The notes beneath the pieces are model-generated. The model ran no database searches. It was given only the letters and a program-made list of their open reading frames with translations, and was not told the DNA's origin. From Candidatus Thiodiazotropha sp. (ex Epidulcina cf. delphinae) (GTDB taxonomy: Bacteria > Pseudomonadota > Gammaproteobacteria > Chromatiales > Chromatiaceae), in contig JAHXHS010000001.1 in the NCBI GenBank assembly GCA_025656455.1, forward strand, positions 62,001-126,000: 64,000 nt of DNA, written 5' to 3'. Below, piece by piece: positions 37,990 through 46,528 of the stretch. The stretch's first letter is position 1. Every line of letters starts with the position of its first letter. The translations under genes and the position numbers were made by a program.

Positions 37990-39568
37990 CCAGCGGCCAT
38001 AAACGGGCAACACCGCTGGTGGGATCATAACTGACAATCCGATGGTTGTTGGTATCTGCAATCAGGACCTTGCCGTCCAGCAAAGCCAGACCGCCTGGTT
38101 CATTCAGCCGAACCTGCCCGTCCACACGACTTTGCATCCCAGGTCTGCCATCACCGACGAGCGTCTGAACGACACCCTTCTCCAGATCAATGGCCTTGAG
38201 TTTATGATTATAGGTATCGGCAACCAGTAGTCGACCGGTCTTCAGGACAGCAATGCCCAGCACATGTTGCAGTTTGGCCCGTTGCAGCTCTCCATCCCTG
38301 TCACCGAAGTCAAACAATCCGGTTCCGACCAGTGTCTCGACCCGTTCCTCTAGAAGCTGGATGCGGCGTATTGCGGAGTCTTCCGCATCAGCCACATAGA
38401 GCCAATCCCCATCCAGGCTCAAGCCGCTGGGTTGACTGAAGGTGGCTTTGTGGAGATCTCCGTCATCAATGCCTTCGCGCCCGGAGCCGGCAAAGGGGCT
38501 GATCTTTGCCGTTGCTTTGTCATATCGCCAAACCTGATGGCTGCCAGCCATGGCGATATAGAGTTGATCGTTATCCAGCGCAAGCGCCCAGGGTGATGCA
38601 AGGCCGACAGAATCAGCATCGTAGACACCTTGTCGTTTGCGCTCCAACTTACCATTCCCCGCAACTGTCCTCACACTGCCGGTAGTGAGATCGATGTAAC
38701 GGATCAGATGATTTCCGGTATCGGCGACATAGATGCCATTCTCATCGAATACCACTCCTTGCGGCATATTGAATCGGGCATTAGGGTTGCTGCCATCCTG
38801 TTTGCCAGCCGTTTTTCCGCCGAATACTTGTTGGATTCTACCCTGGTGATCGGTTACAACGATTCGGTTATGCAAGGTATCACTGATCGCAACGTAGCGC
38901 CTTGAGGTCGCAATCTTTCCCGGTGCGGCCAACAGGGAAGCGTCTAGCCGCTCCCTTTCCAGGCGGTGTGGAATCGGTGTGGGATCAAGGATCGCTTGAT
39001 GTTCCTCCAACAGCTGGCTGATCGTTTGATCAAAGAGATCATATTTGCCTTCCCCAGTCACCCGGCCCAGCACCGATCCGGCGGGGTCGATCAGCACCCG
39101 TGTCGGCCAGGCACGCATACCGTAATAGCTGCCCAGTACGGAATCGATATCATTGACGACCGGGTGCTCAATACCAGATCTCACGACAAATTTCCGGAGC
39201 GTTTCGATGTTCTTCTCATTGTCGAATTTCGGAGTATGAACACCAATAACCAGCAGTTGGTCACCATACTTCTCTTCAAGTTTTTTCAGATCAGCCAACA
39301 CATGGATACAGTTGATACAGCCGTAGGTCCAAAAATCCAGAATGACCATTTTCCCTTTCAAGTCATCAAAGGTTAACGGTCTTTCGACATTCAACCATGA
39401 CAATCCCGGGGCGAACTCGATTACCGGACTCGATAGCTTATTCGTCTTGCCTTGGTCCTTCTCTGATTGAGGAGTCTCGGCAGAACAAGCCGAAAGAAAA
39501 ACGATGCACAGAAATGAGATGAACCCTATGAGACTACAGTTCTTGAAGAGACGGTCGCAGTAGTACAT
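37967..39568 (-). CDS. Thioredoxin-domain plus NHL-repeat lipoprotein (NHLRC2-like)
   Basis: The 533-residue protein has a lipobox (FLSAC, C28) and a thioredoxin-like domain (about 45-195) with the CXXC-type site C84-I-N-C87 in FWTYGCINCIH. An NHL beta-propeller follows (about 210-525), with repeats such as QGVVFDENGIYVADTGNHLIR. The order matches NHLRC2-type proteins. It should face the periplasm as a lipoprotein and may exchange disulfides; the partner is unknown. The final codons (INPATK and the TAG stop, plus most of the V codon) lie inside inverted-repeat element A1, so the element set the present C-terminus. Confidence 0.85.
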   Translation of the reverse strand: MYYCDRLFKNCSLIGFISFLCIVFLSACSAETPQSEKDQGKTNKLSSPVIEFAPGLSWLNVERPLTFDDLKGKMVILDFWTYGCINCIHVLADLKKLEEKYGDQLLVIGVHTPKFDNEKNIETLRKFVVRSGIEHPVVNDIDSVLGSYYGMRAWPTRVLIDPAGSVLGRVTGEGKYDLFDQTISQLLEEHQAILDPTPIPHRLERERLDASLLAAPGKIATSRRYVAISDTLHNRIVVTDHQGRIQQVFGGKTAGKQDGSNPNARFNMPQGVVFDENGIYVADTGNHLIRYIDLTTGSVRTVAGNGKLERKRQGVYDADSVGLASPWALALDNDQLYIAMAGSHQVWRYDKATAKISPFAGSGREGIDDGDLHKATFSQPSGLSLDGDWLYVADAEDSAIRRIQLLEERVETLVGTGLFDFGDRDGELQRAKLQHVLGIAVLKTGRLLVADTYNHKLKAIDLEKGVVQTLVGDGRPGMQSRVDGQVRLNEPGGLALLDGKVLIADTNNHRIVSYDPTSGVARLWPLVINPATK

Positions 39569-39708
39569 TTTCGAAAATCATTATGATCAACTATGGTGTA
39601 CCATACTAGACCACGATTTTCTTCGTTTGTCTCCGACCGGGGAGTGGATGTTATGAAAATGTGATATTTCCGATACGGATTAGCGGAAAAACAGAACCCA
39701 ATGGGCGA

Positions 39709-40788
39709 TCAGTTCAGCACTTGATAGAGGTTATTATTATGCCTATACCGCGCACAAACCCTGCATACGCGCTCCGTATCCACTGGTTGGCCCGTGGGAA
39801 TGTGAAATAGATTGCCACAATAGGAACATCTGAAATTTTTGAGCAACAATTCCTGTTGTTGCTGGCGTTTCCACTCATATAGGCTCACAGCCTGTTGCTC
39901 ACAGACATCGACACAAACGCCACAGCCTGAACAGGCTTGCGGGTTCAATCGATAGCTGGATTGCTCATCGGCTTCGAGCAACTGAATCGCGTGATGCGGA
40001 CATAGCTTTACACAGGCATCGCACCCATTGCATATCCGGCTGTCGATGACTGGAAGATAGGGCCAGAGCGTTGTCTCAGTCTTGTTTGGCAACATCTGAC
40101 CCGGGGGTGTAAAAGGAACCGGCTTATCGTCAGACAATTCAAATAGCTCCACCCCGTACTGGTGAGCAGTATTAACAAAGCCTCGTAAAAAACCTCTCCG
40201 GCTGAGTCGACGATCCGTGGAACAGTCGCCGATTTCCTGCTTTAACCGTTGCCAATCCATCAGGGATCGACGGCTTAATCTAATTTCACAGCAGCCATCC
40301 CTTCTCAGGGCGCGGTTTATTGAGTCCACCCTGTCAGAAAGATGCATGCCTTGCCCACGTTGGCAACTCTGGCAATCGGCCGTTGCCACAGCCCAATCCA
40401 CAATCCCTGTTTGATAAAGCTTAAGAACATCCTGTAGCCCAATGGCATGAATACAGGGTACTACACCCTCATTATCCGTAGAGTCAACATATTCACAGGC
40501 GCAAATTGCCAGGCTTGAACCCCGCCACTGCCCGATCATGATCTCATGGCGGCAATTGATGGCGCCCTCCGGACAGGCCGGCACACATAAGCCACAGCCA
40601 TCGCAAGCGCCCGCATCCAAACGGAGTGCTTCGTCATCCAACAGCCAGGCCTGCCGTGGGCAGGACTCGACGCATGCCTTACAACATGCGGTTTCTATCT
40701 TGGAGTGAACACAGCGCTCACCGATAATGCCCGGCAGTTTTTCTTCCTGCCGAGCACTATCGACTAGTTCATGCAATTTCAACACCAT
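39709..40788 (-). CDS. Polyferredoxin with four 4Fe-4S motifs
   Basis: The 359-residue protein carries at least four ferredoxin-type cysteine motifs: CCKACVESCP, CDGCGLCVPACP, CNGCDACVKLCP and CSGCGVCVDVCE. A zinc-ribbon-like pair (CSYCGN and CRVCAR) is at the C-terminus. A Tat-like stretch LSRRGFLRGF lies in the middle (about residue 195), not at the N-terminus, so it may be a remnant or part of the family architecture. The protein probably shuttles electrons to or from the molybdoenzyme encoded upstream on the same strand. Element B3 lies between it and the cytochrome c gene, which may weaken co-transcription. Confidence 0.75.
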   Translation of the reverse strand: MVLKLHELVDSARQEEKLPGIIGERCVHSKIETACCKACVESCPRQAWLLDDEALRLDAGACDGCGLCVPACPEGAINCRHEIMIGQWRGSSLAICACEYVDSTDNEGVVPCIHAIGLQDVLKLYQTGIVDWAVATADCQSCQRGQGMHLSDRVDSINRALRRDGCCEIRLSRRSLMDWQRLKQEIGDCSTDRRLSRRGFLRGFVNTAHQYGVELFELSDDKPVPFTPPGQMLPNKTETTLWPYLPVIDSRICNGCDACVKLCPHHAIQLLEADEQSSYRLNPQACSGCGVCVDVCEQQAVSLYEWKRQQQQELLLKNFRCSYCGNLFHIPTGQPVDTERVCRVCARYRHNNNLYQVLN

Positions 40789-40816
40789 TTTATGAACAAC
40801 AGCCTGTCCGATATAC

Positions 40817-41085
40817 TAGGGCCTGTTAACACTAATCGGATTGCCACTGCCAGGGGCCATTTTTTACCCAGCAAGGCAGAACGAGCGTAGTGTAGCCCAG
40901 CTACATGAGCGAGTGATAACGCCGCTGGGTGAAAAATGGCCCCTGGCCCTTCGGGTTGCGCCTGAAAAAGCCCCACTCGGCGTTGCTCGTCGCTTATTTG
41001 GAACCACCAAACCGCGCTCCTCGCGCCTTGATTGGGGCTTTTTCAGGCACAACAGTAGCAATCCGATTAGTGTTAACAGGCCCTA
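40817..41085. mobile_element. Three-armed inverted-repeat element, family B (copy B3)
   Basis: Ends TAGGGCCTGTTAACACTAAT and inverse. The arms are at about 40850-40946 (CCAGGGGCCATTTTTTACCC stem) and 40960-41048 (GCCTGAAAAAGCCCCA stem). It lies inside the molybdoenzyme gene cluster, between the cytochrome c and polyferredoxin genes. Confidence 0.8.
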
Positions 41086-41097
41086 ACCCGAACAATA

Positions 41098-41481
41098 TCA
41101 GTTTTTAAGCGTGCGGATATACGCAATAAGCGCCTGAATTTCACTATCCGGGATATCGGCGCGCCCCGGCATCGTAGGTGCGCCACCATATTTTGCAGCG
41201 CCGTTCTTAATGATATTCAACAGATCGGCATCCGTACCGGCCTTGCCGTCACCGTCAGTATCATATTTAAAAGTCCCTTCGGCAAAACTACGTGGCTTGG
41301 GATCCAACGCCGCAGCGGCAGGGCCATCCCCAACACCAGTAGGGCCATGACAACTGCCACAAGCCCCCTTTCCGTCATAAATCACCTTGCCTGCCGCAGC
41401 ATCAGCCATTGCATTCTGGGTAACGCTGATTAGCAGAAGCACACCACACAAAGTGTAAACGAAATATTCAATTTTCTTCAT
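41098..41481 (-). CDS. Monoheme cytochrome c
   Basis: The 127-residue protein has a signal peptide ending near AMADAAAG and one heme site C41-G-S-C44-H45, with the probable distal ligand M104 in APTMPGRAD. ATG at 41481 is preferred over the longer frame because GAGGAAGAG precedes it and the signal peptide begins there. It is a class I periplasmic cytochrome. It lies in the molybdoenzyme cluster downstream of the TorD-like gene and is likely an electron donor or acceptor for the complex. Confidence 0.9.
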   Translation of the reverse strand: MKKIEYFVYTLCGVLLLISVTQNAMADAAAGKVIYDGKGACGSCHGPTGVGDGPAAAALDPKPRSFAEGTFKYDTDGDGKAGTDADLLNIIKNGAAKYGGAPTMPGRADIPDSEIQALIAYIRTLKN

Positions 41482-41566
41482 ATTAATCTCTTCCTCAGTT
41501 GAAAGTATCAAGTTTTTTTCATGGTTGGATGTTGGAGCCATTAATTTGTGAATACTCAGAATTTTC

Positions 41567-42340
41567 TTACACGGCAGGCCCCATCCCAGGCATGAAGCTG
41601 ACGGGCGCCTCTTGCGGCTTCCGAGTGGTCCTCATCCTCTCATCAATCTCTTCTTGACTAGGCCTGGATTCATCAAGGATGGTCGCCAACAGATCCCGCA
41701 ACTCTTCACAATAGGCATCAGTCAATAGGGCAACGCCTACATAATAAGCGGTATTACAACGAGTTGCCACATCTTCCGAAAAAAAACTGAGCCAGCGCAA
41801 CAGATGTTCATCCATAAACCGGCCGGCTTGTTTAATATCGGCTTCAGACTGTACGACCGAAAAAAGATGCGCGAGGAACCGGATCTGCAGAACCAGGTGA
41901 TCGTCTGGCCTGATGCGCCAATTATCAGCCATCAAGCCATACGCTTCATACCAGGCTCTCACCTGAAACATACTCTCCTGGCAGGTGAGGTTCTCGTCAT
42001 CGATCCACACAGACTCTTCCGGCGAGACATGAATGCCGTAGTTCAGATAGATATTTGCAAAATCAGCGGCCAGCTCGTCAAGCACGGCGTCATCGATCTG
42101 CTCAGGTAGCGCCGCGAGTGCACGCTTCATCAAGTCAAAAGCCCGCTGTCCACTCTCACCGATCAACTCCAATCCCAGCCCATCAGGAAAACCCTCTTCG
42201 CGCAAGGCTTGCAGTAACCCCGCATCCGGCTCCTTATCATGCAACGACGATAGCATTGCCATATCATCGGCCACCGCCTGACAAAACACCTTCAGACCTT
42301 TGGCCGGTGTTCCGTTTTTATCTTTCAGCGCCGGTCCCAT
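41567..42340 (-). CDS. TorD/DmsD-family chaperone
   Basis: The 257-residue helical protein belongs to the TorD family of cytosolic chaperones that bind Tat signal peptides and aid cofactor insertion into molybdoenzymes. The visible pattern is the segment DFANIYLNYGIHVSPEESVW followed by QVRAWYEAYGL and DDHLVLQIRFLAHL. The start overlaps the stop of the iron-sulfur subunit gene by one base, so translation is coupled. Its client is presumably the Tat-exported catalytic subunit encoded at 43023. Confidence 0.88.
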   Translation of the reverse strand: MGPALKDKNGTPAKGLKVFCQAVADDMAMLSSLHDKEPDAGLLQALREEGFPDGLGLELIGESGQRAFDLMKRALAALPEQIDDAVLDELAADFANIYLNYGIHVSPEESVWIDDENLTCQESMFQVRAWYEAYGLMADNWRIRPDDHLVLQIRFLAHLFSVVQSEADIKQAGRFMDEHLLRWLSFFSEDVATRCNTAYYVGVALLTDAYCEELRDLLATILDESRPSQEEIDERMRTTRKPQEAPVSFMPGMGPAV

Positions 42341-43005
42341 TACCTAACCTTCCCTTTACTATGGGCCACAAAACCGATGGAAGGTTTAGTCAGATCGATA
42401 TTTGACATATTTTTCACCTGTCGGGATACCTCGTCATTGGGTCCTATCGCCACAGTTTCCAATTCACCGTTCCAGATCTGCTCAACCGGCCCGATATCCA
42501 GCACCCGCATCATGCAAGCCATGACGCAGTAAGGCTTGCGCCCCGCTTCGATCTCATCGACACACATATTGCACTTCTTGACAATGCTGTCGTAAGGATC
42601 AAACTGAGGCGCCCCGAAGGGACAGGCCGCCTCACAACGACGACAGCCGATACAGAGAGTGGAGTCGATATCGACAATACCATCCTGTTCACGTTTGAAG
42701 ATGGCGCCTGTCGGACAGGTCGGCAAGCAGGCTGGCGACTCGCAATGGTTGCAGGACATATTGACCTTGTAGGCAAATACTTCCGGGTAAGTCCCGCCTT
42801 CGATGTATTGCACACGTCTGAAACGGGGCCCTGCCGCCAGACCGTTCTTATCCTTACAGGCCATCTCACAGGCCCGGCAACCGATACAGTCCACATTATT
42901 GTGGATGAATCCAAGCTGCAGGGCCGGCTTGACCGGGATATAAGTCTCCCGCTTGCGGCGCTTGACGGCTTCCTTGATCTTGGCTTTGAGTTTTGCTTCT
43001 GACAT
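42340..43005 (-). CDS. Four-cluster iron-sulfur subunit (DmsB/PhsB-like)
   Basis: The 221-residue protein has four cysteine groups typical of electron-transfer subunits of DMSO-reductase-family enzymes: DCIGCRACEMACKDKNGL, CNHCESPACLPTCP, CIGCRRCEAACPFGAP and CNMCVDEIEAGRKPYCVMAC. It has no signal peptide and should be exported with the catalytic subunit. ATG at 43005 is chosen because GGAGGAGAG is placed just before it. It should pass electrons between the catalytic subunit and the cytochromes of the cluster. Confidence 0.93.
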   Translation of the reverse strand: MSEAKLKAKIKEAVKRRKRETYIPVKPALQLGFIHNNVDCIGCRACEMACKDKNGLAAGPRFRRVQYIEGGTYPEVFAYKVNMSCNHCESPACLPTCPTGAIFKREQDGIVDIDSTLCIGCRRCEAACPFGAPQFDPYDSIVKKCNMCVDEIEAGRKPYCVMACMMRVLDIGPVEQIWNGELETVAIGPNDEVSRQVKNMSNIDLTKPSIGFVAHSKGKVR

Positions 43006-43022
43006 TTGTCTCTCCTCCAAGA

Positions 43023-45587
43023 TTAAAGATCACGCCGAAAGACATGGGCGCGGGATATTGCAAGTTTGTCCCAGCCCGGGCGATGCTCCAAATCCGTCTT
43101 CTTGATACTGCAAAGCACCGTGTTGTAGGCAAAGGCCCCAGCCGGGCTTGGTTCGTCCAATGTCAGCATGTCCGGATTTCCGGCACGGTCCACACCGTTC
43201 TCATCAAGATCGATCCAGGCGCCTTCATGCAGCACCGCCACACCGGGCATGCAGCGTTCGGTCACATAGGCCGGCACCACACATTTGCCACGGTCATTCC
43301 AGACCTCCACGGTATCGCCGGTTTTAATACCCAGCTTCTTCGCATCAGAGGCATTCATCGTCACCTCTTGCTCATAGGCCTCGCGCAGCCAGCTGCAATT
43401 ATTGAAAATGGAGTGGGTCCGCCAGCGCGGATGAGGCGAGATCAGGTGGAATGGGTGTTTTTTGATTTGAGGACTGTTCAACGACTCCCAGGGTTCGATC
43501 CATTTAGGTATATAAGGGATCTCGTAACCGTACATCGTCTTCTTCCAATCGGTGATCTGCGCCAATTGGGTGGCAAGAATCTCAATCTTGCCCGAGGGGG
43601 TCTGGAAACGCGCCCCATTCTCGATCTGATCACGGAATGCCACATGGGGCCGGTCAAGCGTGAATTTATACACCCCCCGCTGCTTGAACTCATCCCATGA
43701 CATGTTGACATGCTGATGGGGAATGACCTTGCTCTCCCACCACTCCCGCAGATAGGCCTCATCCACATTTTCATTAATATGGAAATAATCCCGGTTGGCC
43801 TTGGGATTGAAGGCCTGGCCAAATACATCACCGCCGATACGATAGGCAAGCTCAGTGAAGACCTGGAAATCGGTCTTCGATTCACCCATCGGCTCAATCA
43901 CCTTCGGTCGATGGATATAGTAATGTCCCTTGTACCAGGGCAGCGCTACATCATGCCGCTCGAAGTGTGTGGCTATGGGCAGCAGTATATCCGCATAGAG
44001 ACCGGAGGGCGTGATGGTGGAATCCATGCAGACCACCAGTTCCAACTTGTTGATCGCCTCGATCTCTTTATTGATATTGGTCAGCTGATTGAACCAGTCG
44101 GAGCCCTGCCAAAAGATGCCTTTGATATTGGGTATCTGGCCATCGGTCTCATCCTCGCGTTGCCACAGACCAATCTCTTCGCGTTTCACATTCGGGTAGT
44201 TGAGCACGCAGTGAGCCCAGCGATCGGACTTGATGGACTGAAACCAGATATTGGAATATTGATCGTAGGGATAGGCCACCGCTTCCGCATGCCAGGCCTT
44301 GCCCACGCCCTCCGCACTGCCACCCAAAACACCGATATTACCGGTCATGGCCTGCAAGGCAGCCGCCATACGATTGTACTGCTCGCCATAGGCGTTACGC
44401 CCCGGCGCCCAGGATGCCTTGAGCGCCGCCGGCTTGGTCTTGGCAAACATATCGGCCAGTTTCCTGATGTCCTTGGCGGGTACGCCGCAGATTTTCTCCG
44501 CCCACTCCGGGGTCTTGGGCTCACCGTCATACTTGCCCAAGATGTAGTCCTTGAAATTCTCCTTATCCTTCACCCACTCCGGCATGGTGCCTGCATCCAT
44601 CCCTTGACAGAATTTATCGATGAAAGTCTGGTCTTGCAGATTATGGGTGAAGATATAGTGAGCCATGCCCGCCATCATCGCCGCATCGGTGTTCGGACGG
44701 ATCGGAATCCACCAGGCATCATAGGCCGCGGCCGAATCGGTGTATTGCGGATCCACCAAAACGAACTTGCAGCCGCGTTGTTTGGCCATCCGCATGTACA
44801 TGAAGGTGTTGCCGCCATGGAAGGTGTAGGCCGGGTTCCAGCCCCACATGATCATCAGTTTTGAGTGTGCGAAGGCGTCGTCTTCGTTGCCGTCTTCAAT
44901 CGTACCGAAGGTCATGCGGGAACTGAATGTGGTGCCCTGATAGGAGGGCACCGACCAGGAATTGGTGCGGCAGCCGAACATACCTAGAAAACGGCCCGTC
45001 AGGCCCTCGATCTGATCCGACTTGTGCAGTACACCATAGGAGGCGCCGGCATAACTCTGATCCAGCAAGGCGGTACGGCCGTAGGTATCCTTGAGATGGA
45101 CCATCTTTTCGGCAACATAGTCCAGGGCTTCATCCCAGGAGATGCGCTTAAATTTACCTTCACCACGCTCACCCACCCGCATCATCGGGTAGAGCAGACG
45201 CTCCGCGGAATAGAGACGCTGACGATAGGAGCGGCCACGCAAGCAGGCCCGTAACTGCGGTTCCTCGTTACTGTCCTTGCCAAAATAGCCTCCCTGCTGA
45301 TAACGGCCGTCATCCGTGGAAAGACGCACGATAACATCCTTCCACTTATGGGCGACCAGCATGTGACGGGAACCGCAATTGTGCGCACAACTCGTTACCA
45401 CAGTCTGTAGTTCGTCATCCTTGGGATAGGGTTCATAAGCAAAGGCCTTAGCCTCCTTGGCGGACTTCAGCTCCACCAAGCCACCGGCAGCGACTGCGGC
45501 ACTCCCTGCCGCGGTTGTTTTCAGAAAGGAACGCCGGGACAGATTCAGGCGTTCGAATAGGTCGTCTCTTGTTTTCTTGATGCTCAT
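43023..45587 (-). CDS. Tat-exported molybdopterin oxidoreductase, DMSO-reductase family
   Basis: The 854-residue protein has a Tat signal (SRRSFLK at residues 17-23) and the DMSO-reductase-family fold. The cluster motif near residue 67 is C67-x3-C71-x3-H75 with C115 in RACLRG, so the third Cys of the usual motif is His. Aligned from memory with DmsA, S215 (VPSYQG) falls on the molybdenum-ligand serine, which would make it a DMSO/TMAO-type site. The dehydrogenase/reductase substrate cannot be read. Iron-sulfur, TorD-like and cytochrome genes follow; a DmsC-type membrane anchor is absent. Met sulfoxide reduction is one option given the Met-rich neighbour. Confidence 0.9.
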   Translation of the reverse strand: MSIKKTRDDLFERLNLSRRSFLKTTAAGSAAVAAGGLVELKSAKEAKAFAYEPYPKDDELQTVVTSCAHNCGSRHMLVAHKWKDVIVRLSTDDGRYQQGGYFGKDSNEEPQLRACLRGRSYRQRLYSAERLLYPMMRVGERGEGKFKRISWDEALDYVAEKMVHLKDTYGRTALLDQSYAGASYGVLHKSDQIEGLTGRFLGMFGCRTNSWSVPSYQGTTFSSRMTFGTIEDGNEDDAFAHSKLMIMWGWNPAYTFHGGNTFMYMRMAKQRGCKFVLVDPQYTDSAAAYDAWWIPIRPNTDAAMMAGMAHYIFTHNLQDQTFIDKFCQGMDAGTMPEWVKDKENFKDYILGKYDGEPKTPEWAEKICGVPAKDIRKLADMFAKTKPAALKASWAPGRNAYGEQYNRMAAALQAMTGNIGVLGGSAEGVGKAWHAEAVAYPYDQYSNIWFQSIKSDRWAHCVLNYPNVKREEIGLWQREDETDGQIPNIKGIFWQGSDWFNQLTNINKEIEAINKLELVVCMDSTITPSGLYADILLPIATHFERHDVALPWYKGHYYIHRPKVIEPMGESKTDFQVFTELAYRIGGDVFGQAFNPKANRDYFHINENVDEAYLREWWESKVIPHQHVNMSWDEFKQRGVYKFTLDRPHVAFRDQIENGARFQTPSGKIEILATQLAQITDWKKTMYGYEIPYIPKWIEPWESLNSPQIKKHPFHLISPHPRWRTHSIFNNCSWLREAYEQEVTMNASDAKKLGIKTGDTVEVWNDRGKCVVPAYVTERCMPGVAVLHEGAWIDLDENGVDRAGNPDMLTLDEPSPAGAFAYNTVLCSIKKTDLEHRPGWDKLAISRAHVFRRDL

Positions 45588-45611
45588 CCGTACCTCTCCG
45601 TCGGCAGGGCG

Positions 45612-46406
45612 CTATTTCGCCGCCTGTTTAGTTTTTATCCGGAATCTTGGCTCCGACTCAGCCGACCGATCTTTGGCCCATTCGGGGATCTCCTGCGCCA
45701 TCCCCTTCCAGGGATGACGCGGATAGGGGAAAGGAATGCGGTACCACTGCCGCCCACCATGGCAGCCATAGCAGGTATCCGAATCCTTCTTGCCCGCCTC
45801 CTCAATAGCATCCGCCTTGAGAAAATTGACCCTGTGCCGGACAGTGCGGATATTGGCGTGGCAGAGCAGACAGTTGTTCTGAAACATGCCCCGGGATTCA
45901 AACCATGGCATGGGCAGCCCCATGATTTTGTATGGATTCTCCCCATGACACATCAGGCAAATCTCTGGATTTACCGCCTTACGCAAAGTGAAATCTCTAT
46001 TTGAATGGTCTGGTGGCAGGGGCGCTTCTTCGCGTAAGTTATTTCCCTGGTGGCAAGTATTACACTTCATATCCATGAGTTGTTTCACCAATGGCGTGAC
46101 CAGATGGCGGCGGTGAAAGGTTTCCTGCATGCCTTGATAAGTGCTGAGGGTTTGATACCAGGCCAGTGCTTCAGAAGACTTGACCCCGGCTGGTGACTGT
46201 TCACGGACTTTCCGATCCAGGATCTCCTGATGACAACTCAGGCATTGCTCATCCGTTGCATCATCAATGGCCGGCTTAAAATGGATCGGGTGCCATCGCG
46301 CACGCTCGTAATCGCCTTTTATGCCGTCAGCGGCACGAATCTCGCTGCCAATCATAACCAGGGCGGAAAAAAGAAGGGTAAATGTCAATAGTACTTCCAA
46401 CTTCAT
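45612..46406 (-). CDS. Pentaheme cytochrome c
   Basis: The 264-residue protein has a hydrophobic signal sequence and five CXXCH heme sites, at C55, C115, C150, C179 and C212. No membrane anchor other than the signal is seen. Multiheme cytochromes of this size carry electrons across the periplasm, here probably between the quinone pool and the molybdoenzyme encoded 24 bp downstream. It is the first gene of the molybdoenzyme cluster on the reverse strand. Confidence 0.9.
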   Translation of the reverse strand: MKLEVLLTFTLLFSALVMIGSEIRAADGIKGDYERARWHPIHFKPAIDDATDEQCLSCHQEILDRKVREQSPAGVKSSEALAWYQTLSTYQGMQETFHRRHLVTPLVKQLMDMKCNTCHQGNNLREEAPLPPDHSNRDFTLRKAVNPEICLMCHGENPYKIMGLPMPWFESRGMFQNNCLLCHANIRTVRHRVNFLKADAIEEAGKKDSDTCYGCHGGRQWYRIPFPYPRHPWKGMAQEIPEWAKDRSAESEPRFRIKTKQAAK

Positions 46407-46528
46407 GGCTTAGCCCTCGCCAGGAGCGATGCAGATCGCTTTTCATTGATGTGGGAGTTGATTCTGGAAATGGCGCATCCATGCGCCTTTTTGCATCCTT
46501 GTGGAACTATCCATGAGCAGGCTGGTGC

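Noticed and set aside
46407..46528. Sigma-54 promoter upstream of the pentaheme cytochrome gene
   Set aside because: A GG-N10-GC spacing exists on the reverse strand, but the bases around GC are not TTGC and the -24 box is poor.
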